Origin: CAYONZ01 sp964405465
GTDB taxonomy: Bacteria > Bdellovibrionota > Bdellovibrionia > Bdellovibrionales > JAMPXM01
DNA: 64,000 nt
Direction: 5' to 3'
Assembly (NCBI GenBank): GCA_964405465.1
Contig: CAYONZ010000011.1
Location: 1-64,000 of the forward strand
Shown: positions 16,646-25,702 of the stretch, one piece after another
Position numbering within the stretch: the stretch's first letter is position 1
How the letters are laid out: each line of letters begins with the position of its first letter
Translations under genes and position numbers: made by a program
The notes under the pieces: generated by a model
Told to the model about the DNA's origin: nothing
The model's input: the letters and a program-made list of their open reading frames with translations, nothing else
The model's database searches: none

Positions 16646-17205
16646 TGAAACGCGCCTTTGATGTTGTGATGAGCCTTCTCCTTCTTGCGATTTTGATTTA
16701 TCCGATGGTCGTTATTGCTTGGTGGGTGCGCTTGACATCTAAGGGGCCAGCGCTTCATTGGTCCAAACGTGTGGGGCTCAATAATCAGATTTTTCTTATG
16801 CCAAAATTTCGTTCGATGCGAACCGATGCTCCTCAGGTGGCGACACATCTTTTAGGTGAATCACAGAATTATATCACTCCAGTTGGTGCGTTTTTACGTA
16901 AAACCAGTTTAGATGAATTGCCGCAGCTTTGGTCGGTACTCACTGGAGAAATGAGTTTCGTGGGGCCAAGACCAGCTCTTTTCAATCAAGATGATCTTGT
17001 TGCGCTTCGAACGCAATTTGGAATTGAAAAGCTTCGACCTGGAATCACGGGATGGGCACAGGTCAATGGGCGAGATGAGCTCCCAATTCCTGTAAAAGTG
17101 GGTTTCGACAAAGAGTATCTTGAGCGTCAGTCCTTGGCGTTTGATATCAAAATTCTTTTTTTGACAGTTTTTAAAGTTGCGCGGGCTGAGGGAATTCAAC
17201 ACTAG
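16642..17205 (+). CDS. Small monotopic phosphoglycosyl transferase (PglC type)
   Basis: A 187-residue enzyme consisting only of the bacterial sugar transferase domain: a single N-terminal re-entrant hydrophobic helix (about 8-30), KFRSMRTDAP, LDELPQLWSVL, MSFVGPRPAL and RPGITGWAQVNGR. Such proteins transfer an amino-sugar-1-phosphate to undecaprenyl phosphate and start N-glycan, O-glycan or O-antigen units. It lacks the N-terminal multi-helix part of the other initiating transferase at 9408. The ATG overlaps the epimerase stop, and the next gene is a PglF/WbpM-like dehydratase, as in pgl-type loci, so UDP-bacillosamine or UDP-QuiNAc is a candidate donor. Confidence 0.86.
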   Translation: MMKRAFDVVMSLLLLAILIYPMVVIAWWVRLTSKGPALHWSKRVGLNNQIFLMPKFRSMRTDAPQVATHLLGESQNYITPVGAFLRKTSLDELPQLWSVLTGEMSFVGPRPALFNQDDLVALRTQFGIEKLRPGITGWAQVNGRDELPIPVKVGFDKEYLERQSLAFDIKILFLTVFKVARAEGIQH

Positions 17206-17214
17206 GAAGGTGAG

Positions 17215-19107
17215 ATGTTTAAACAAATTAATTACCGACATCTTCTGACGGATCTTTTTTTAGTTGTGTTCTCGGCATATGCCAGCTTGATGTTGCGAGT
17301 GAATCCAGAGGAGGCGCGGTTTTTTCTGCCGCATTTGATTAAACTTTTGCCATTGATTGTCGCGTTTCGGTTGATGTTTTTTCTTTATTTTGAAACGTAT
17401 AATATCATTTGGCGCTATGTTTCGGCGGTCGATGCCTTTCGTTTGTCTAAAGCAATTTTGCTGTCGTCATTGATGGTGATCGCTTCGACCTATCTTTTCA
17501 ATGTGGGGTATCTCCCGAGGTCGGTCTATTTTATCGATGCTGTGCTTTTGATTTTTCTACTTTCTGGTGTGCGGATTGCGCGACGGCTGGTGCATGAGTA
17601 TCAGAGCAACCGCTTGGTAAAAAGTTTTGGCCAGCGCACTCTCATTTATGGAGCTGGAATCACCGGGCAGGGCTTGGTGAAGAGCTTGACTGTTAACAAA
17701 GAGCTTAAGCTTTTTGTTGTGGGATTCATCGATGATGATCCTGCTAAGTTTTGCAAGAGTATTGCCGGATTCAAAGTTTTGGGCTCGCGGCGTGAGCTTG
17801 ACAGCATCATTCGCAATTACGAAGTGAAACAAATTGTGATCGCGATTCCTAACCCAAAGACTGAGCTTTTGCGTGAAATTTTGGCCGTCGGAGGTCGCTA
17901 TGGAATCAAGCCTCAGTTGATGGCCAACCAAACAAATGAGGCTCTGCAAGCCCCCTTGCGAGAAGTTGAGCTGAAAGATCTTTTGCGAAGAGCGCCTCAT
18001 CAAATTGATTTAACCTCTACAAGTGAAATGATCCGCGGCAAACGAGTATTGATCACTGGTGCCGGAGGTTCAATTGGGAGTGAAATCGTAAGACAGGTTT
18101 TAGGATTCTCGCCTTCGCGTATGATCATGCTCGATCACTCTGAATTCAATCTCTACAATATTGATCAAGAATTGCGTCCTACCTCTGCCTACAGCGAAGT
18201 GGTCGTCCCCTGTCTTGTCGATGTGAAAGATCAAGAGGCTCTCTTGCGTGTATTTCGAGAGTATCGACCCGAAATTGTTTTTCATGCGGCCGCCTATAAG
18301 CATGTGCATTTGGTTGAAACCAATCCTTATACCTCGATCCTGAATAATATTTTGGGCACTCGTAATGTTTTGCATATGTGTGAGCAGTATGAAGTCGAAA
18401 ATTTTGTTTTGATTTCTACTGACAAGGCGGTGAACCCAGCGGGAGTGATGGGGGCCACTAAGCGTATCTGTGAAATCATGACGACTCTAACTGGGGAGCG
18501 CACGGGGCGGTCGTATTGTGCTGTTCGCTTTGGCAATGTATTAGGAAGCAGTGGGAGTTTGATTCCGCTTCTAAAAAAACAGATTGAAAAAAATCAACCA
18601 CTGACCATCACACATAAAGACATCACTCGTTACTTTATGTTGATTGAAGAGGCGGTGTCATTGGTCCTCAAGGCGGCTTCCATCGCTAACCCTGGAGACA
18701 TCAACGTGCTTCGCATGGGTGAGCCGGTTCGTGTGGTCGATATAGCAAGCACTTTGATTACACTGATGGGAAAATCTGAGGAGGATGTGCAGATTGAGTA
18801 TACCGGTCTTCGCCCCGGAGAAAAAATGTTTGAAGAGCTCTATATTTCTGGGAATGAGTTGAATACCGAACATCCTGATATCTTGGTTGTTCCCAAAGGC
18901 GATGCCTTGCCAGTAAACTTTAGTTCAAATGACTTTGCTCATCGCACGCAAGAAATGATTGAGGCGGCTTCAGAATCGAAGCCGGAATCTGTGTTTATTT
19001 TGAATGAGTTAGTCAATTCAAATTATAAACCTGGCGTGAGTGTGGCTCCAGAGAATAAAGTATTTGGAATTTCTGAATTTGGTCCATCGAGTAAATTGAA
19101 AAATTAA
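17215..19107 (+). CDS. Membrane-bound UDP-GlcNAc 4,6-dehydratase (PglF/WbpM/CapD type)
   Basis: A 630-residue protein with four N-terminal membrane helices (to about residue 125), a Rossmann-like CoA/nucleotide-binding region (YGAGITGQG near 145) and an extended SDR domain from about residue 275. In the SDR domain are TGAGGSIGSE, AAAYKHVHLVE, STDKAVNP and MGATKR, where Met takes the place of the catalytic Tyr as in PglF and WbpM, and RPGEKMFEEL. It makes UDP-4-keto-6-deoxy-GlcNAc for QuiNAc, bacillosamine or FucNAc sugars. AAGGTGAG lies just before ATG 17215. No dedicated aminotransferase or acetyltransferase follows, so the final sugar cannot be told. Confidence 0.9.
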   Translation: MFKQINYRHLLTDLFLVVFSAYASLMLRVNPEEARFFLPHLIKLLPLIVAFRLMFFLYFETYNIIWRYVSAVDAFRLSKAILLSSLMVIASTYLFNVGYLPRSVYFIDAVLLIFLLSGVRIARRLVHEYQSNRLVKSFGQRTLIYGAGITGQGLVKSLTVNKELKLFVVGFIDDDPAKFCKSIAGFKVLGSRRELDSIIRNYEVKQIVIAIPNPKTELLREILAVGGRYGIKPQLMANQTNEALQAPLREVELKDLLRRAPHQIDLTSTSEMIRGKRVLITGAGGSIGSEIVRQVLGFSPSRMIMLDHSEFNLYNIDQELRPTSAYSEVVVPCLVDVKDQEALLRVFREYRPEIVFHAAAYKHVHLVETNPYTSILNNILGTRNVLHMCEQYEVENFVLISTDKAVNPAGVMGATKRICEIMTTLTGERTGRSYCAVRFGNVLGSSGSLIPLLKKQIEKNQPLTITHKDITRYFMLIEEAVSLVLKAASIANPGDINVLRMGEPVRVVDIASTLITLMGKSEEDVQIEYTGLRPGEKMFEELYISGNELNTEHPDILVVPKGDALPVNFSSNDFAHRTQEMIEAASESKPESVFILNELVNSNYKPGVSVAPENKVFGISEFGPSSKLKN

Positions 19108-19143
19108 GACGAAGGCATTTAGCGAAAGACGAAAGGGAATGAC

Positions 19144-19998
19144 ATGACAAATTTTATACCTCTAGAGAAACCCGTTGAGTTGGCTGTGGGTGCTCACAAG
19201 ATTGTTTGGGGCAATTGTGATCGGCCGGTCCTGTTTGCGGGGCCGGATATTATTGAAGATGAAGGAATGGTTTTAGAGGTGGCGCAAGAGCTTAAGCGCA
19301 TTACGACAAAACTCAATGTGCCTTGGATTTTGAAGTGTTCGTTTGACAAGGCCAATCGGCAAAGTGGTTCTAGTTTTCGTGGCCCAGGCATGGACGCAGC
19401 ATTGAAGTCTCTAGAGAAAATCAAGGCTAAAACCGATTGCTTAATGCTCACTGATGTTCATGAGACAATTCAGGTGGATCGAGTGGCAGAAACTGCAGAT
19501 GTGATACAGATTCCCGCGTTTTTATGTCGACAAACTGATCTGGTGGTCAAAGCGGCAGAGACCAAAAAAGTTTTGCATATCAAGAAGGGGCAGTTCATGG
19601 CTCCTTGGGATATGAAGGCCATTGTGAAAAAAGCCAACGATGCCGGTAACCATAAGGTTTTGCTTTGTGATCGTGGGACTTCGTTTGGCTACAATCGCTT
19701 GATCAATGATATGACCGGTTTGGTCGAGATGCGTGCGATGGGTGTGCCGGTGATCATGGATGCCACACATTCAACGCAATTGCCTGGTGCCACCGGTTCT
19801 TCAAGTGGTGGACGGCGCGAGATGGTGAGTGTTTTGGCAAGGGCCGCAACGGCGGTGGGTGTTGATGGAATTTTTCTAGAGACACATCCAAATCCAGATT
19901 CGGCGCTTTGTGATGGTCCGACATCCATGAAACTTTCTGATGTTGAAGGAATGTTGAAGACAGTTTTAGCTATTTGGCAAACTCACTTTTTGAAGTAG
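19144..19998 (+). CDS. kdsA: 3-deoxy-D-manno-octulosonate 8-phosphate synthase
   Basis: This 284-residue TIM-barrel enzyme condenses PEP with arabinose-5-phosphate to make Kdo-8-phosphate, the precursor of the inner-core LPS sugar. Motifs seen are AGPDIIEDE near the N-terminus, KCSFDKANRQSGSSFRGPG (about 62-80), TDVHE, QIPAFLCRQTDL, IKKGQFMAPWDM and the DATHSTQLPGA segment. Length is normal. It follows the dehydratase by 36 bases with an AAAGGGA site and precedes gmhA by 9 bases. It ties this locus to LPS assembly; no separate kdsB, kdsC or kdsD is seen in the window. Confidence 0.94.
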   Translation: MTNFIPLEKPVELAVGAHKIVWGNCDRPVLFAGPDIIEDEGMVLEVAQELKRITTKLNVPWILKCSFDKANRQSGSSFRGPGMDAALKSLEKIKAKTDCLMLTDVHETIQVDRVAETADVIQIPAFLCRQTDLVVKAAETKKVLHIKKGQFMAPWDMKAIVKKANDAGNHKVLLCDRGTSFGYNRLINDMTGLVEMRAMGVPVIMDATHSTQLPGATGSSSGGRREMVSVLARAATAVGVDGIFLETHPNPDSALCDGPTSMKLSDVEGMLKTVLAIWQTHFLK

Positions 19999-20007
19999 GA
20001 GATCCAG

Positions 20008-20628
20008 ATGACCCAAGATCCACGCTTTCGAAATAAAACTGCAAACACCGAAAATATTGGCGCCTATCTTGACTGGTACGCTGATTCACTTCATCAAACG
20101 TTGAAGGCTGTCGACAAAAAAAAGTTTGAAGCTGCCTTTCATATTTTGCAAGAAGCTCACGCCTTAGGTAAGCATATTTGGGTCGCAGGCAACGGAGGCT
20201 CTGCAGCCATCGCAGATCATCTTTGTTGTGATTGGACCAAGGGCACGCACTGTTCAGGAAAGCCGGCGCTTGTGACACATTCGTTGGTTGCCAACAATGC
20301 TTTGCTCACTGCGATTGCAAATGACTTTGGCTATGAGCAGGCCTTTAGTAAACAGGTCGAGCTACTGTGTGCACCTCAAGATGTATTGGTGTTGATCTCT
20401 TCGAGCGGCAATAGCCCTAATATTTTGGCCGCAGCTGAAGCTGCAAAGGCGATGGGCATGAAGACCATTGGCTTTTCCGGATTTTCTGGCGGCAAGTTGG
20501 CGCAGGTGGCTGACGTGAATCTCTATGCCGCCTTTGATAACTATGGTCTAGTCGAAGATACGCATCAGATTCTGATGCATGTCACGGCTCAGTTTTTTAC
20601 GATCTGGCGAGAGCGTCTAGGAAAGTAA
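20008..20628 (+). CDS. gmhA: Sedoheptulose-7-phosphate isomerase family protein (GmhA-like, SIS domain)
   Basis: A SIS-domain protein of 206 residues with AGNGGSAAIADH (60-71) and SSSGNSPN (131-138), the two phosphosugar-binding loops, and a C-terminal EDTHQILMH helix that carries the catalytic His of GmhA. GmhA converts sedoheptulose-7-phosphate to D-glycero-D-manno-heptose-7-phosphate, the first step to LPS-core heptose. A GGAG site precedes the start. An arabinose-5-phosphate isomerase role is less likely, since those enzymes normally carry CBS domains. The following 150 bases hold several copies of AACTAAGTT-like words with no clear role. Confidence 0.85.
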   Translation: MTQDPRFRNKTANTENIGAYLDWYADSLHQTLKAVDKKKFEAAFHILQEAHALGKHIWVAGNGGSAAIADHLCCDWTKGTHCSGKPALVTHSLVANNALLTAIANDFGYEQAFSKQVELLCAPQDVLVLISSSGNSPNILAAAEAAKAMGMKTIGFSGFSGGKLAQVADVNLYAAFDNYGLVEDTHQILMHVTAQFFTIWRERLGK

Positions 20629-20780
20629 GTCGATCCTCATACCTAAGTCGCGTGTTGCGAGTGCGACCTTTGCTGGTCGTCTTAGCCTAAGGTAAACTAA
20701 GTTGTCTAATTTAAGTTTTCTAAACTAAGTTAGCTAAATGAAGTAACCGCGGGAAAAAGATCCAGCGACGAGGGGATCGT

Positions 20781-21476
20781 GTGAGGCAAACAAAAGTTCG
20801 AAACAATCTTGTTGTGGTTGCCCACCCAGATGACGAAACAATTTTTTTTGGTGCCACGATTTTGTCTCGTCCCAAAGAGAATTGGACAGTGATCTGTGTC
20901 ACCGATGGCAACGCTGATGGTGATCATCGCCGGCGAAAAAAGCAGCTCGCCAGAGCCTGCAAATCTCTCGGGGTTAAGTCTTTTAAAATGTATGATTTTC
21001 CTGATAAGTTTGGCTCCCGTTTGGATGTCGATGGCTTAGTCGAAAGACTTAGCAATGAACAAAAATTGTTTGGCGATTTTGATTCGATATACACACATGG
21101 AGCACTTGGCGAATATGGTCATCGGCACCATCAAGATGTCTGTTATGCCTGCTACCAAGTTTTTTCAGAAAAAAAGATTCACACGGTTTCTTATAATAGT
21201 TTGCCTGAGAAATCAGTGGTTGCATCGAAGAAAATTTTTGCGAAGAAGGCCGAGATTTTGACCGAAATCTATGGATCCGAAACTCAACGATTCTTGCTGC
21301 TCTTGCCGGTCACTTGGTCAGAGGGGACACAGCGGATTTCGAAAAGCGAAGTGAATAAAATTTATTTACATTTATGTGGTAAAAGGCGCATGACCGCGAG
21401 AGGGCTGAAAGTGTACCGATGGTTTTGGCCGCAGCTGAAAGAAATGTTTAGGTATAACCCGAAGAGATCGTTTTGA
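20781..21476 (+). CDS. PIG-L/LmbE family N-deacetylase
   Basis: A 231-residue zinc hydrolase of the LmbE/PIG-L family: HPDDE at 15-19 and HRHH at 114-117 (YGHRHHQD) supply the metal ligands and catalytic acid. Members remove acetyl groups from GlcNAc-type sugars or glycolipids. At the end of a polysaccharide locus it may deacetylate an amino-sugar precursor or lipid-linked intermediate. GTG 20781 has GAGGGG seven bases upstream and is a convincing start. No signal peptide, so cytoplasmic. It is 152 bases after gmhA and may be transcribed separately. Confidence 0.8.
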   Translation: MRQTKVRNNLVVVAHPDDETIFFGATILSRPKENWTVICVTDGNADGDHRRRKKQLARACKSLGVKSFKMYDFPDKFGSRLDVDGLVERLSNEQKLFGDFDSIYTHGALGEYGHRHHQDVCYACYQVFSEKKIHTVSYNSLPEKSVVASKKIFAKKAEILTEIYGSETQRFLLLLPVTWSEGTQRISKSEVNKIYLHLCGKRRMTARGLKVYRWFWPQLKEMFRYNPKRSF

Positions 21477-21573
21477 GTTGATATAGGTGAGTTTCGATTT
21501 TTTCTCGCATTTCAATCGAAGGATGAATTGGATCTGACTTGGAATTGACTTGGAGTTGAACAGGAACTGAATT

Positions 21574-21615
21574 GAGACTGATGAGACTGATGAGACTGAT
21601 GAGACTGATGAGACT
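21574..21615. repeat. 9-bp tandem repeat (GAGACTGAT)
   Basis: Four exact copies of GAGACTGAT plus six further bases lie 28 bases upstream of the DUF885-like lipoprotein gene. The DNA before it holds looser relatives (TTGGA..TTGAC words), so the whole 21530-21620 stretch is low in complexity. The array is where transcription or the 5' leader would begin, so copy-number change could alter expression. Confidence 0.85.
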
Positions 21616-21642
21616 AAAGTTGGATAAGATAAAAAGGCAAGA

Positions 21643-23682
21643 ATGAAAAGAATGAAGAATATTTCGAGATCGAATCTATTGGTTAAGGGCTTGGTTAAGG
21701 GTTTGGTGAAGGGCTTGGTAACTGGATCGGTAACTGGGTTGAGGACGGGTCTGGGGATGGCATTGCTTACGGCTCTGCTAATGAGTATCGTCGTGGGCTG
21801 TTCGCATTGGCCATTCAAATCTGAAAACCAAGGCCTACAAATGGTGGTGGCCGACTATTATGCCGAACTTTATGCTTTTTATCCTCATCTTACAAAAGGT
21901 TTAGGTCTCACTCAGGCAACAAAAAGTCTTCCCGCATATTCCAAGGCCAATTTGGCAAATCGAATTTCAGATCTCAAGGGCTTTAAAACGAGAGTGGAAA
22001 AAATTAGAGGGGAATCTCTTAGCCAACAGGAGTCCACCGATGCAGAGATTTTGAGTCATCGAATTTCAGGCGAGATATTTGAGCTTGAAAGCCTACGTGT
22101 GTTCAATCAAGATCCATCGCTTTATTTTCGTATGGCCCATGAGATTCTCGAGATGAACTTTGAGAGTTCAAATTCGGGTCTATTGAGATCAGAGGCAATC
22201 AATGTGGAACAGGTGACATCCGAGTTTTTGCAGAGGGTTCAATTACTTCCACTCTATTGGGTAGAGATGCAAAAAAATATTGAATCCGTTTCTCGTGACA
22301 CCATTGACTTCAATATATTGCAACTTCAGAGACTTCGAGATTTGCTTCTTAAAAAACAGTTCTCATATTTCGAGGGTCTTTTGCAAAAGAACAAATCAGA
22401 TCAAAAGTTGCGAACTGCATTGAATACGCAGAAGCTGGTGACTGAGGAAAACTTTAGAAAATTGTCAATTTGGCTTAAAAGCAAAGCTACCTCAAAGAAG
22501 ATGGCACTTCGTAAGGATGACTTACAGAAGTTGTTCTATTATCAAGAGTTTTTTGAGGGGGATCTTGCAGAGGTCGCAAGAGGCGTTAAACTAGCGCTTG
22601 ATCAGTCTTTACAGACTAAAGCCACAGTGAAAAAAATGGAGAAAAACACGGCGAAAAAAATAGTAAAACCCAACGGAGGAGCTATTGAGAAATCTCCAGA
22701 GAAACACCTAGAAAGACAAGCTTCCAAGAAGGATGCTGAAATGAGCAGCGTCCCGAAAGGTGCCTCCGAAAAAACAGCCACCGAGAAAATTTCAGCCGAC
22801 AAGACCGCAATTAAAAAGGTGCTTGCTGACAAAAGAAATGAATTCCAGAAAATCCCAAACAAGACTGCGAAGCAGAGTTCTGGAAAAAAAACCATTGCCA
22901 AAAATTCTGATCGTGGGGCAGAGACAGCGCTGCCGAGTCAGAATATCGAGAGTGATATCGCTCGGACATTCAAAGAATTGACGAAATGGATGGAGGAACA
23001 ACAGTGGGTGAGTGTATATTCTAGCGAACCTCCTGAGATTGTACGAACGACTGTCGCCGCAGAAGTCATGGGAGCACCGATGATCTTTGTGCGACAACTA
23101 CCTTTGCAAAAGGAGAAAGTGAAAGATCAGATTTTCGTTGCAAATGATGCAAGTAAATTGGCGCAACGATTGCTCAAAGAATTTGTGATACAGAGTCTTT
23201 ACCCAGGGGATTGGTTGTTGATGCAAACGCCGCAAGCGAGTTCTTCAAAGGTTCGTTTACTCAATCGGCCTGAGTCTTACTCCGGCGGGTGGTCTTTGTT
23301 TTCGTTTAGTGAACTTGGCCAAAACATCGACTTGTGGGCTGACGACGTGATGTTTCGCGAGAGTGTTCACCTGAAATTGCTTCGCTCGAGGTGTCGGTTG
23401 TACACAGGATTGCAAATGCACCTTGGACATATGAACACCCAGCAAGCTCGTGAGTTTTGGGACAAAACTTGCGCGGTTTCGGCCGAACAAGCCAAGTTAG
23501 AAGTCGGTCAGCTTCTCGTGCAACCACAGTCCATTGCTGCTGATTTTGGTTTTTATATTTTTGAGACATGGCAATCCGAAAGACAAGCCGTCGATCAAGA
23601 AAAATTTCAAAAAAGAAAATTCATGAATGGAATTCTCAAGAATCAAGGTTTGCCGCCAGCTCTCATCAAGCGGGAATCGTAA
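21643..23682 (+). CDS. Predicted lipoprotein, DUF885-like with a degenerate active site
   Basis: A 679-residue protein. Its N-terminus is odd: LVKGLVKGLVKGLV and related TG units coded by 12-base DNA repeats, then a hydrophobic stretch ending in a lipobox (IVVGC, Cys53). The N-terminal third and the last 200 residues resemble DUF885 proteins, with matching positions for the helical YYAELYAFYPHLTKGLG region and the C-terminal RSRCRLYTGLQMH and QPQSIAADFGF segments. Where DUF885 enzymes carry the metal-binding PGHHLQ and EGW motifs this protein reads YPGDWLLMQ and SGGW, so it probably has no metallopeptidase activity. A lysine-rich low-complexity insert of about 120 residues (roughly 325-440) breaks the middle. 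It is convergent with the next gene, 2 bases between stops. Similarity judged by eye. Confidence 0.6.
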   Translation: MKRMKNISRSNLLVKGLVKGLVKGLVTGSVTGLRTGLGMALLTALLMSIVVGCSHWPFKSENQGLQMVVADYYAELYAFYPHLTKGLGLTQATKSLPAYSKANLANRISDLKGFKTRVEKIRGESLSQQESTDAEILSHRISGEIFELESLRVFNQDPSLYFRMAHEILEMNFESSNSGLLRSEAINVEQVTSEFLQRVQLLPLYWVEMQKNIESVSRDTIDFNILQLQRLRDLLLKKQFSYFEGLLQKNKSDQKLRTALNTQKLVTEENFRKLSIWLKSKATSKKMALRKDDLQKLFYYQEFFEGDLAEVARGVKLALDQSLQTKATVKKMEKNTAKKIVKPNGGAIEKSPEKHLERQASKKDAEMSSVPKGASEKTATEKISADKTAIKKVLADKRNEFQKIPNKTAKQSSGKKTIAKNSDRGAETALPSQNIESDIARTFKELTKWMEEQQWVSVYSSEPPEIVRTTVAAEVMGAPMIFVRQLPLQKEKVKDQIFVANDASKLAQRLLKEFVIQSLYPGDWLLMQTPQASSSKVRLLNRPESYSGGWSLFSFSELGQNIDLWADDVMFRESVHLKLLRSRCRLYTGLQMHLGHMNTQQAREFWDKTCAVSAEQAKLEVGQLLVQPQSIAADFGFYIFETWQSERQAVDQEKFQKRKFMNGILKNQGLPPALIKRES

Positions 23683-23684
23683 TT

Positions 23685-25055
23685 TCAGATCTGCTTATTG
23701 ATCCAAATGTAGTAAATAGGGTCTCGCTTGTTTGGATTGCGAATGTTGGGAATGTCATAAGCATCTAGTTTTGCGCCTTTGGTTCTTTCGACTCCGCCAC
23801 CCAATTGCCATGAGGGGCGAGCGACTGAAAATTCAAGATTATCTGTTGTTCGTTTTCCTTGGTCAAATTGTTGGATCGTCCGCATTGCTTTGGTTTTTAG
23901 GGTTGTATCGCTGACCGGTCCGAATTTGATTGCGGTCCATCCTTTGCCTTGAGCAAATCGACGATCGGTAATCGGGGTGTAGCGTGCACCGACTTCTCCT
24001 CCTCCTTCGACAGCAAACCGAGTTTTACCTAGGCGTATAGAATTTTGAATGCCAGTATAAAGCTCCACAAGAATCTGATCTTGGTTGGATTGATCGTCGG
24101 TCCTATCTACGGGAATACGAACCCTATTGTCTCCCGAGATCTTGTTAACGGTATGGTGAAGCCATTTCTGTTGGCCCGAACCATTGAGAAAGTTCGAAGC
24201 ATCTCGGTGATCAATTTCGATCCATCCGATGCCCACTTTGTAATACTGCATTTTGTGCGGATCGATATTGTCGAGAATAATTCGAGTGATGTTTTCATTC
24301 GTGAAGACTTGCGGCACTTCGAGTTCGCCATTTGAGTTCACGTGACTAGGGCCCGAAACTTTTTTTGCAAATAGAGTGGTCCCATAATCAAATGATATAT
24401 TTTTAAAATATGGGTTTTCGTAAAGCTCGGTGCCGATGCTGAAGGAAGCGGCGTGGGTCAGGCCGTAATCATCTCCCTCATCTGGCTTTTGCAGGAGACC
24501 AAAACTAAATAGCTCGGTGTTGTCGTTCTCAAGTTTAAAGCTAACATCGACTGGAGCGTCGGGATCAAGGATCTGTCCTTGGCCAAGTGAAAAGAGAAAG
24601 TCGACGGGTTTTTCTGGGTCGATTTCGACATTGTTGGGAATAAGGTTGCGAATGGCCAAAGGCATTTCTCCGATTCGATTGTATTGAATCCGAATCATTC
24701 TTTGGTTGTGGAGTTCACTTTCTGTGGCGATACAACCCTGGCCTTGCTGTTTTTGCGAGATATACTCACTTAAGTCTTGTGGGGCATAGCCGGTACAAGT
24801 CTTTGGTGGAGAGAGTTTGAGTCGCCTTCGGCTAGAGCTGTTGGAATTCGCAGAGTATACAGCACCGAATTCGTTATAGGATTTTTGAAACTCGTTTTTT
24901 GAGATTTCAGAAAGGTGCAGATTTTCGCCAGCCTCTGTTGCAGGAGAAAAAAGAAAAATCAGGATGCTGGTGAGACTCATGAAGTGATTGAAAACCGGAC
25001 TCAAATGGGTTGATGAGAATAGAAATGCGTTTGTGAATTTTTTTGTTAAACTCAT
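23685..25055 (-). CDS. Exported protein of unknown function, possibly outer membrane
   Basis: A 456-residue protein with a long N-terminus ending in a Sec-like segment (MSLTSILIFLFSPATEAG). The mature part has alternating hydrophobic/polar stretches and several YxxP/Gly-rich turns (VEGGGEVGARYTP, SWQLGGGVE), which suggests beta structure, and an aromatic C-terminus (YYIWINKQI). I do not recognise the family. Start: GGAGG seven bases before ATG 25055 makes this the start; the ATG at 25070 overlaps that site. It faces the DUF885-like gene tail to tail with only two bases between them, so no room is left for separate terminators. Confidence 0.55.
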   Translation of the reverse strand: MSLTKKFTNAFLFSSTHLSPVFNHFMSLTSILIFLFSPATEAGENLHLSEISKNEFQKSYNEFGAVYSANSNSSSRRRLKLSPPKTCTGYAPQDLSEYISQKQQGQGCIATESELHNQRMIRIQYNRIGEMPLAIRNLIPNNVEIDPEKPVDFLFSLGQGQILDPDAPVDVSFKLENDNTELFSFGLLQKPDEGDDYGLTHAASFSIGTELYENPYFKNISFDYGTTLFAKKVSGPSHVNSNGELEVPQVFTNENITRIILDNIDPHKMQYYKVGIGWIEIDHRDASNFLNGSGQQKWLHHTVNKISGDNRVRIPVDRTDDQSNQDQILVELYTGIQNSIRLGKTRFAVEGGGEVGARYTPITDRRFAQGKGWTAIKFGPVSDTTLKTKAMRTIQQFDQGKRTTDNLEFSVARPSWQLGGGVERTKGAKLDAYDIPNIRNPNKRDPIYYIWINKQI

Positions 25056-25258
25056 TTTTCTTACCTCCATCAGTCTAAACTCTAGTTCTCGGGTTCATTG
25101 ACTGTTCACTTTACGGTTACTATTTCGGTAACGATAATCATGCCTGCGCCTGATGCCTGAAAAATGCTTGCAAAGAAAAATTTGCGATGATTCCAGGTTG
25201 AAAGTAAGCCTTAAGACAAGCATCAAAGTAATTTTCAACGTGGTCCTCAAGGCAAGCG

Positions 25259-25702
25259 TCAAAGTAACCGACAACCACGTTCAGGTCCTTCAAAAATGGC
25301 TTTAGCCTGTGAGCCTTGAAAAAGCGTGAGCAGACGAGACACCATGGTCGGAGAAATCTCGACGCCGTTTGGGCTCTTTGTCAGTTTGGTGTTGGTGAGT
25401 CTTTCGAGCATGCTCTGGCTCAATGGTAAATTGGCGCGTTCAAGACAGATCTCTAGGCGTTGCTCGACTGTTGCAGCTGACCCTCCAAGTTGATTGAGAT
25501 TTACACAGGTGCAAAGTTCTTTGGCTAAAAGACCCTGTAAGATATCTTCTTTGATGAGGTATTGACCTTCGCTCACAAGATTTAAAAATTTAGCCTCGGC
25601 TTGGTTTTCGCCAGCAATAGTGAACGCAAGTACCAAAAAACTGAATGCGAATCGGAGGCTTGTTCTTCGCGCAGCTGTATGAGTGAGTCCGAAGTGTTTC
25701 AT
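25259..25702 (-). CDS. Small exported protein coupled to the beta-lactamase-like gene
   Basis: A 147-residue protein with a Sec signal (about 1-35, ending QAEA) and a mature part with three grouped cysteines (LCTCV near 65 and ICLER near 85) and a C-terminal GCRLL. I do not recognise the family. The ATG at 25702 overlaps the stop of the upstream serine hydrolase gene (ATGA), so the two are made together and probably work together in the periplasm. Its end overlaps a 22-base imperfect direct repeat (25210-25231 and 25246-25267). Confidence 0.65.
   Translation of the reverse strand: MKHFGLTHTAARRTSLRFAFSFLVLAFTIAGENQAEAKFLNLVSEGQYLIKEDILQGLLAKELCTCVNLNQLGGSAATVEQRLEICLERANLPLSQSMLERLTNTKLTKSPNGVEISPTMVSRLLTLFQGSQAKAIFEGPERGCRLL

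Noticed and set aside
23685..25055. LpxR-type lipid A deacylase
   Set aside because: Outer-membrane-like and similar in length, but I could not find the family's catalytic Asn/His/Ser pattern.
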